Position numbers and translations under genes: made by a program | Shown here: piece by piece, positions 59,101-64,000 of the stretch | Numbering within the stretch: the first letter of the stretch is position 1 | Layout of the letters: each line of letters starts with the position of its first letter | The notes under the pieces: generated by a model | Database searches by the model: none | What the model saw: only the letters and a program-made list of their open reading frames with translations | What the model was told of the DNA's origin: nothing | Assembly: GCA_025526995.1 (NCBI GenBank) | Contig: JAHLKG010000004.1 | Location: 868,001 to 932,000, forward strand | Direction: 5' to 3' | Length of the DNA stretch: 64,000 nt | Origin: Powellomyces hirtus | Lineage: Eukaryota; Chytridiomycota; Chytridiomycetes; Spizellomycetales; Powellomycetaceae

Positions 59101-62100
59101 GGAAAGAAACGCTGAACAACATTCGCGGAACGATTGGTGTATTGCAAGAATGTGGCGTTCGAGCCGAGGACACTCTCTCATGGCGGAACCACTGGGACTA
59201 CCAAATCTACAAGGCTTTAGAGCACCAGTACCAGATTGGCCTCGAGAGCCTCAACGAGAGTCTGCCGGAGATTAAAATCGATCTTGTCTTCAAACAGCAA
59301 AAACTTCAGCTTCGCCCACCGTTCGAGGAAGTCCGCGCAAAGTATTACCGAGAGATGAAAAAGTTCCTGAACATCCCAGCCGCTTTCCGAGGACTTGGTG
59401 AAACGGACATATTTCAGTACATGATTGACAACAACGCAGCCTCTCTCGCAACCGTATATGAGAAGGCCGATAAGCTTTTTGAAAATCTTGCCAAAGTACA
59501 GGACATTTTCAAAGACTGGGTCGTACTCGGAACTGTTGATCTCGATGAAATTGTGGAAGAGGTGTTGGTTGATATTTCAGACTTTGAGATCAACTTCCGC
59601 ATGCTCAAAACCAAAGGAAAGGAAGCCGAGCAGCTTCCTTCGGAAGTAAAAGTGGACTGTATAACTGTATCCACAGCACCCGTCAAAGCGACCATCGACG
59701 ATCATCTACAACGACTCTTTGATTCCATGCTCAGTACGCTGCGTCGAGCTGTTTCGCAACACATGGCTGCTGTCGACGAATTTGTATCGAAGGGTTCAGA
59801 GACGCTAAGCAAGAGACCGCAAAGCATGGCAGAAATCGGCGAAGCGAACGCCCGACATGATGAGTTAGCTGGTGCTCAAGCTTTGATCAGATCGAATTTT
59901 GAAGCGGCTGAAGCCAAGAACAAGCTCTTGAAGTCCGTCGCAGGTGGAGGAATAGACGTCTCCGCCGTGCAGGCGCGTTGGGCTAAATTAGAGATCATGC
60001 TGGAGAGCCATGACTTGATGATCAAAGAACAAGTGGATGTTCTCAGAACACAAATCGAGGGCCGGCGTCAAACTTTCACGGTTGAAGTCGAGAAATTCGC
60101 GGCGCGCTGGCATCAACTCAAGCCCAAAGTGGCGGATGCAGGCAAGCCGGGAGTTCCAGTACAAGCAGTGCAGTTTGTAAAAGATCGAAGAACCGAATTT
60201 GCCGAACTACAGAAGTCCGCCGGACAGATCATCGAGGACTGCGCGCACTTTGGCGTCGAGCCGCCCGAGTTTCCCGAGGTAGACGAACTCAAAGTGGACA
60301 TCACCGCAACCGAGGAGATGTGGGGAATGTATGACCAATATATGAATGCAGTGGATGAATTCAAAAAGGAGGATTGGATTTCATTCCGAAACAAAACTCA
60401 TGTCTTCGAAGACATGCTGGTTCGATGGTCAGAAAGCCTGCGTGGAAAGCCGCTCGATGCGATTGGATTGCAAATACAGCGTGACATCGACTCATACCGG
60501 GATACTCTTCCAGTTCTCAAGTTCATGCATGGCGATAACTGGACTCAAGAACACTGGGGAGACCTATTCAGAATCATTGGTATACAGAAAGGCGTCAATT
60601 TGTCTGACCTCACCTTTGCGCATATTCTGGCAGCCAAAGCGGCAGTTGTGGAACACATGAATGAGTTGAAAGAGCTCAACAGCCGTGCTCAAGGGGAAAT
60701 TTCCATCCGAGAAGCGATACAGGAGCTCGACATGTGGGGTGCTGGCGCAATCTTTGCTTTAACTGATTATCAAGATGTCAAGGGGAGCAATGTGCAGCTC
60801 ATCAAAGATTGGAAAGACTTGCTCACACAAGTCGGCGACAATCAGTCGCTGTTGCAGTCACTGAAAGATTCCCCGTATTTCAAGAACTTTGCAGACAAGG
60901 CAGTCATATGGGAACGGAAGCTGGTCAATCTCGAGGAATGCCTACGCAACCTGAACACGGTGCAGCGTAAATGGGTCTACTTGGAACCCATTTTCAGCCG
61001 GGGAGCTCTGCCAAACGAGCAACACCGCTTTGCACGTATTGACGACGACTTCCGCAGCATCATGGCAAGCGTTGCCAAGGACCCACGTGTAGTGTCCCTC
61101 TTGACATACACCAACATCAAAGATGTACTCGTGACATTAGTTGATCAACTGGAAAGATGTCAGAAGGCACTCAACGAATTCTTGGAGCAAAAACGAGCCA
61201 GGTTTGCCCGGTTCTACTTCATTGGAGACGAGGATCTTCTCGAAATTCTCGGACAAGCGAAGAATCCCACCGTGATCCAGACTCATCTGAAAAAGTTATT
61301 CGCCGGCGTACATAGCGTGCAATTCGATGAGAGCGTCAAAAACATTGTGTCAATGAAAAGCATTGACGGTGAAACTGTGCTCCTTCAAACTCCGGTCAAG
61401 ATCACTGATGATGTAGAAGTCTGGCTAGAGGACTTTGCGACAGAGATGAAATCAACTCTGAGAACTCTTTTGACTCAGTGTCTAACTGTGACCGACCTCT
61501 TCAAGTATCCTTCGCAGATCCTGACTTTGACCGAATATCTACACTTTACTGCAAATGTGGAGACTGCTATATCTCAAGGCGGAAGCTTCATTCAGCTCGC
61601 GCATGATCTTCGTCAGCATCTGGATGAATACACGACATTTGACTCGTCGTCAGTCGAGGACCCAATAGATCGAAATGTCGTCGAACTCAAGATAAAGTCT
61701 CTTATTCTTGATATCATTCACCTCATGGATGTAGTAACCCAGCTGCAAGCTGCTCAAGTCACTACCCTGACAGACTGGGCTTGGCAAAAACAACTCCGCT
61801 TTTACGTGGATGACGATAACGTTTGCCTGATGCGGATGAGCGATGCTCAGTTTACTTATACTTACGAGTATCAAGGGATTCCCCCAAAGCTGGTACACAC
61901 CCCATTAACTGACAAGTGTTATCTCACCTTGACACAAGCCATGTCAAGTGGTTTTGGAGGAAACCCTTTCGGACCTGCCGGAACTGGGAAAACTGAGTCT
62001 GTCAAAGCTCTTGGGGTTCTTTTCGGTCGCCAAGTCCTCGTATTCAATTGCGACGAAGGCATTGACTACAAAAGTATGGGCAGGATCTTCGTTGGTCTTG

Positions 62101-64000
62101 TAAAGTGCGGAGCTTGGGGCTGTTTCGATGAGTTCAATCGACTGGAAGAAGCCGTGCTTTCCGCCGTCTCGCAACAGATTCAAATCATTCAAGCTGCATT
62201 GAAGGCAAAGTCAAAGGAAGTGGAGCTCCTCAGCAAAACCGTCGACCTCGACGCAAACTCGGGAATTTTCGTCACTCTAAATCCAGCAGGAAAGGGCTAT
62301 GGCGGACGCCAAAAACTGCCCGACAATCTCAAACAATTGTTCCGCTCTATTGCAATGACACATCCAGACAACGAACTCATCTCGGAAGTCATCTTGTTTT
62401 CTGAGGGATTCCACGAAGGGAAAGAGCTGGGAAGCAAGGTTGTGTCGGTTTTCACATTATGCAAACAACTCCTGTCTCAGCAACAACATTACGATTGGGG
62501 TCTGCGACCTCTGAAAGCTGTACTGGGTCTAGCTGGTCGTCTTCTGCACGACGAAGAGCGGAAAGGTCCGATCGACAAGCTACGAGAAGGAGCTATACTT
62601 GTCAAAGCGCTCAGAGTGAATACGTTGTCCAAACTGACGTTTGCGGATAGTTTGCGTTTCAATGGATTGATGAAAGACATCTTTCCCGAAGTTCCCCTGG
62701 AGGAAGTGGACTATGCGGATTTGTCGAAAGCCGTCAAGGAGTCCTACGCCGAGCTGAATTTGATATACATTGAATCACAGGCCGAAAAAATTCATCAGTT
62801 CTATCAGGCTTGTAGACAACGAATGGGCGTCGTTGTGGTTGGCCCATCAGGCTCCGGAAAAAGCACCCTTTGGCGTGTATTGCGATTGGCTTGGCAGAAG
62901 GTTGGACAGACATTGCGCCAACACACAGTTAACCCAAAAGCCATTGATCGCAATTCTCTACTGGGACACATGGACATGGACACCCGTGAATGGTTCGATG
63001 GTGTCATAACAGCCGCTTCTCGACAAGCAGTGAAAGAAACTAGCGACGTTCATACCTGGATTGTGTCAGATGGGGACATTGACCCAGAATGGGTAGAGTC
63101 TCTGAACTCTGTGCTGGACGACAACCGTCTTCTGACGATGCCAAATGGCGAGCGTATACAATTTGGTCCCAACGTCAACTTCATTTTCGAAACTCATAAT
63201 CTGAAGTTTGCGTCTCCGGCAACCGTGAGCCGCATGGGAATGATCTACCTATCAGACGAAACCCTCGATGTCAAGGCTCTCGTGCAAGGGTGGCTCATGA
63301 AGCAACCGGAAAACATCAGGGAAAGCCTTGCCGATTGGATCGGCGACTTTTTCTACAAGAGCATTGACTGGATGGCTCAGAACGCGGAAATGGTTGTTGA
63401 AACCACTAAAGTAGGTCTTGTCATGAATGGATTGTCCCATCTGACGAATGTGAACAGCCGTACGGAGTTCCTCTACAGTTTAATACGAGGACTAGGGGCA
63501 AATATGTACCCAGACAAACGCCTCACTTTTGCCAACGAACTGCTACTGTGGGCAAGTGAACCATCCCCGGATCCTAAGCGCACATTGGATTACTATGTGG
63601 ACAGAAATGGTCGCCTTGAATCATACGTACTACAAGAGACAGAAAACCTTACAATTGATGATTTTGACACTGAGGAACACATCCCCGTCATCGAAACTGT
63701 GGACGTCCGGAAGGCTGTTGATGTACTCATGCCGTGGATCAGTGGCGGCCAACCTTTTCTGCTCGTCGGCCCAGAAGGGGCAGGAAAACACATGCTCCTA
63801 CGCCACTGCTTTTCAAAACTCAGATCGACATCGATTGCAACCATTCACTGTAGCGCCCAAACTCGCTCCTCTCATGTGCTACAACGCTTGAAACAGACAT
63901 GTACCGCCGCCCAAACTACAGCTGGAAGGATCATGCGACCTCGTGAGGCTGAGAGATTGATCTTGTATCTGAAGGATATCAACCTTCCAAAACCTGACAA
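56148..64000 (+). CDS. DYNC2H1: Cytoplasmic dynein-2 (IFT dynein) heavy chain, 5' half (truncated by window)
   Basis: Thirteen exons: 56148-56300, 56364-56560, 56632-56741, 56815-56900, 56970-57040, 57105-57170, 57230-57362, 57436-57597, 57667-57813, 57920-58085, 58147-58235, 58304-58372, then one open exon from 58428 past 64000. About 2340 residues are encoded so far of an expected 4200-4300. The tail carries SPANALYQSIHTTFAPVLL and DEFLYWVERA, which distinguish dynein-2. The linker contains FRPPFEEVRAKYYREMKKFL and DWISFRNKTHVFEDML. AAA1 has the P-loop GPAGTGKTESVKALG at about residue 1665 and Walker B CFDEFNRLEE. AAA2 has GPSGSGKSTLWR at about 1955, and AAA3 starts with GPEGAGKHMLLR at about 2263. 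It powers retrograde intraflagellar transport. Twelve introns crowd the first 2.3 kb, while the rest is intronless within the window. Confidence 0.95.

Overview
The window is nuclear DNA from a zoosporic (flagellated) fungus, most likely a chytrid. It carries many short GT-AG introns (mostly about 50-100 nt) and compact gene spacing. Fungal features include an SND3/Pho88-type protein, Dbp9 and a secreted GH12 hydrolase. It also has genes needed only by organisms with cilia: IFT70, the cytoplasmic dynein-2 (IFT dynein) heavy chain and a SPICE1-like centriole protein. The phylum is an inference from gene content; no marker was aligned. All gene models were spliced by hand from open frames, splice consensus, phase agreement and recalled protein families.

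Layout, left to right. 1-9.6 kb: RPAP1 3' end (+), IFT70 (-, 10 exons), NOSIP (+, 10 exons, divergent from IFT70), and a p21-activated kinase (+). 9.6-20.4 kb: CLC-type Cl-/H+ exchanger (-, 21 exons), an ankyrin-DysF-FYVE-RING protein (+), mitochondrial ribosomal protein uL1m (-), and signal peptidase subunit SPC2 (+). 20.4-31 kb: DEAD-box helicase Dbp9 (-), a 56-residue Cox14-like membrane protein (+), Ubc4/UBE2D-type E2 (-), a small unknown ORF (-), and a DHX57-type DExH helicase (+). 31-45 kb: intronless GH12 glucanase (+), cytochrome b5-acyl-CoA dehydrogenase fusion (-), CYTH triphosphatase (+), PWWP/LEDGF-like chromatin reader (-), intronless PASK-like kinase with a degenerate HRD motif (+), GRAM-domain membrane protein (-), Noxin/DDIAS-like zinc-finger protein (+), and SPICE1-like protein (-). 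45-64 kb: two unknown proteins transcribed divergently, ribosomal eL37 (+), a WRN-type 3'-5' exonuclease (-), Pho88/SND3 (-), a secreted periplasmic-binding-protein-like protein (+), and the 5' half of dynein-2 heavy chain (+), which runs off the right edge.

Most genes are housekeeping. IFT70 (IFT-B), dynein-2 heavy chain (retrograde IFT motor) and SPICE1-like (centriole) form a flagellum-related set. RPAP1, uL1m, eL37, Dbp9 and DHX57 serve transcription and translation. SPC2 and Pho88/SND3 serve protein entry into the ER. UBC4, NOSIP and the FYVE-RING protein are ubiquitin enzymes. PAK and the PASK-like kinase are signalling proteins. No mobile element, CRISPR array, rRNA or convincing tRNA was seen.

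The most unusual items are the four-module ANK-DysF-FYVE-RING protein, the SPICE1-like centriole gene, a fungal PWWP + LEDGF-type integrase-binding-domain protein, the atypical kinase, and a run of very small coding exons, including an AUG-only first coding exon in eL37.
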